DNA of 64,000 nt from Chitinibacter bivalviorum. Lineage in GTDB: Bacteria > Pseudomonadota > Gammaproteobacteria > Burkholderiales > Chitinibacteraceae. The stretch spans positions 3,286,001-3,350,000 of the forward strand of contig NZ_CP058627.1 of NCBI RefSeq assembly GCF_013403565.1. The letters are read 5' to 3'. The stretch's first letter is position 1. Each line of letters begins with the position of its first letter. Positions 63,768 to 64,000 of the stretch are shown here, piece by piece. A model generated the notes under the pieces. It worked only from the letters and a program-made list of their open reading frames with translations, was not told the DNA's origin and made no database searches. The position numbers and the translations under genes are program-made.

Positions 63768-64000
63768 TGTTCGCTCACCTCTACATTGGTGCTTCTACCC
63801 GTCACCGCAGGTAAACGCTTCATCAGCTGCGTCGGGCTATTACTGAAATTATGCGCGTAATGCGTTGCATTGGTCAGTACCGCTTTGACGTAATCGCGCG
63901 TTTCATTAAACGGGATGGTTTCAATATAGACCGCAGCCTCCAAATCGCGTTCGCCGCGCCATTTGGCCGCATTGCCGGGGCCCGCGTTGTAGCCGGCCGT
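63764..64000 (-). CDS. Lytic murein transglycosylase, 3' end
   Basis: The window ends inside this gene; its 78 last residues are visible. AGYNAGPGNAAKWRGE is the conserved Slt/MltE-type motif, followed by YIETIPFNETRDYVKAVLTNATHYAHNF, the usual C-terminal helix. The enzyme cleaves peptidoglycan with formation of 1,6-anhydromuramic acid. Its stop overlaps the start of the NDUFA9-like gene by ATGA. Confidence 0.93.
   Translation of the reverse strand, partial: TAGYNAGPGNAAKWRGERDLEAAVYIETIPFNETRDYVKAVLTNATHYAHNFSNSPTQLMKRLPAVTGRSTNVEVSEQ

Overview
The window looks like a chromosomal segment of a betaproteobacterium, probably Neisseriales/Chitinibacteraceae-like. This is inferred from the gene families and protein styles (complex-I NDUFA9-type epimerase, FixJ/PAS two-component pair, DUF2796/DUF3299 metal operon) and is not proven. 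Two ordinary chromosomal arms flank a genomic island of about 45 kb inserted in an initiator tRNA-Met gene.

Left arm (1-6991): periplasmic solute-binding proteins, SlyX, an NTF2-like secreted protein, a CHAD protein, a BaiN/HI0933-type flavoprotein, a DMT-family exporter divergent from a LysR regulator, then two tandem identical tRNA-fMet genes behind a clear sigma-70 promoter.

Island (about 6992-52095). The left end has a tRNA terminator, a block of nine TGTGCCCA motifs, a repressor/excisionase pair facing each other across palindromic operators, a tyrosine integrase and an HD/OB-fold protein. Accessory modules follow: an RHS polymorphic toxin with an adjacent immunity candidate; a three-gene Cap4-type nuclease / Rad50-like ATPase / AIPR operon bounded by matching hairpins; a secreted nuclease; umuDC divergent from an SRAP protein around a palindromic SOS-like box; a GIY-YIG/HIT/HNH/DnaQ-like operon convergent with a large exonuclease-RecQ-UvrD fusion; a lower-GC stretch of small unknown genes, an orphan Xre/ParS-type antitoxin and a self-regulated XRE gene; and, near the right end, a tandem array of 13 palindrome-bearing 35-36 bp units in front of an XRE-type regulator, a 27-residue Gly/Pro-rich peptide gene, a small membrane protein, and a 1770-residue protein with two tyrosine-recombinase-like domains, one of them apparently dead. 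The island ends in a displaced 45-nt 3' fragment of tRNA-fMet (52096-52140).

Immediately after that fragment the first about 650 bp of the island's left end is repeated (to 52791), including a truncated copy of the repressor gene. This implies tandem integration of two related elements at the same tRNA. An IS-like scar and an NTP_transf_8 nucleotidyltransferase gene follow before the chromosome resumes.

Right arm (about 54240-64000): a zinc/metal-linked operon (DUF3299, DUF2796, ABC ATPase, ABC permease), yaaA, a PAS histidine kinase with FixJ-type regulator, a D-lactate-dehydrogenase-like enzyme, a small RRM-like protein, an NDUFA9-like epimerase and the 3' end of a lytic transglycosylase, nearly all on the minus strand with short or overlapping junctions.

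The best candidates for something undescribed are the palindromic array / regulator / micro-peptide unit together with the double-recombinase giant protein, and the Cap4-ATPase-AIPR operon. All functions are read from sequence motifs only; no database search was run.
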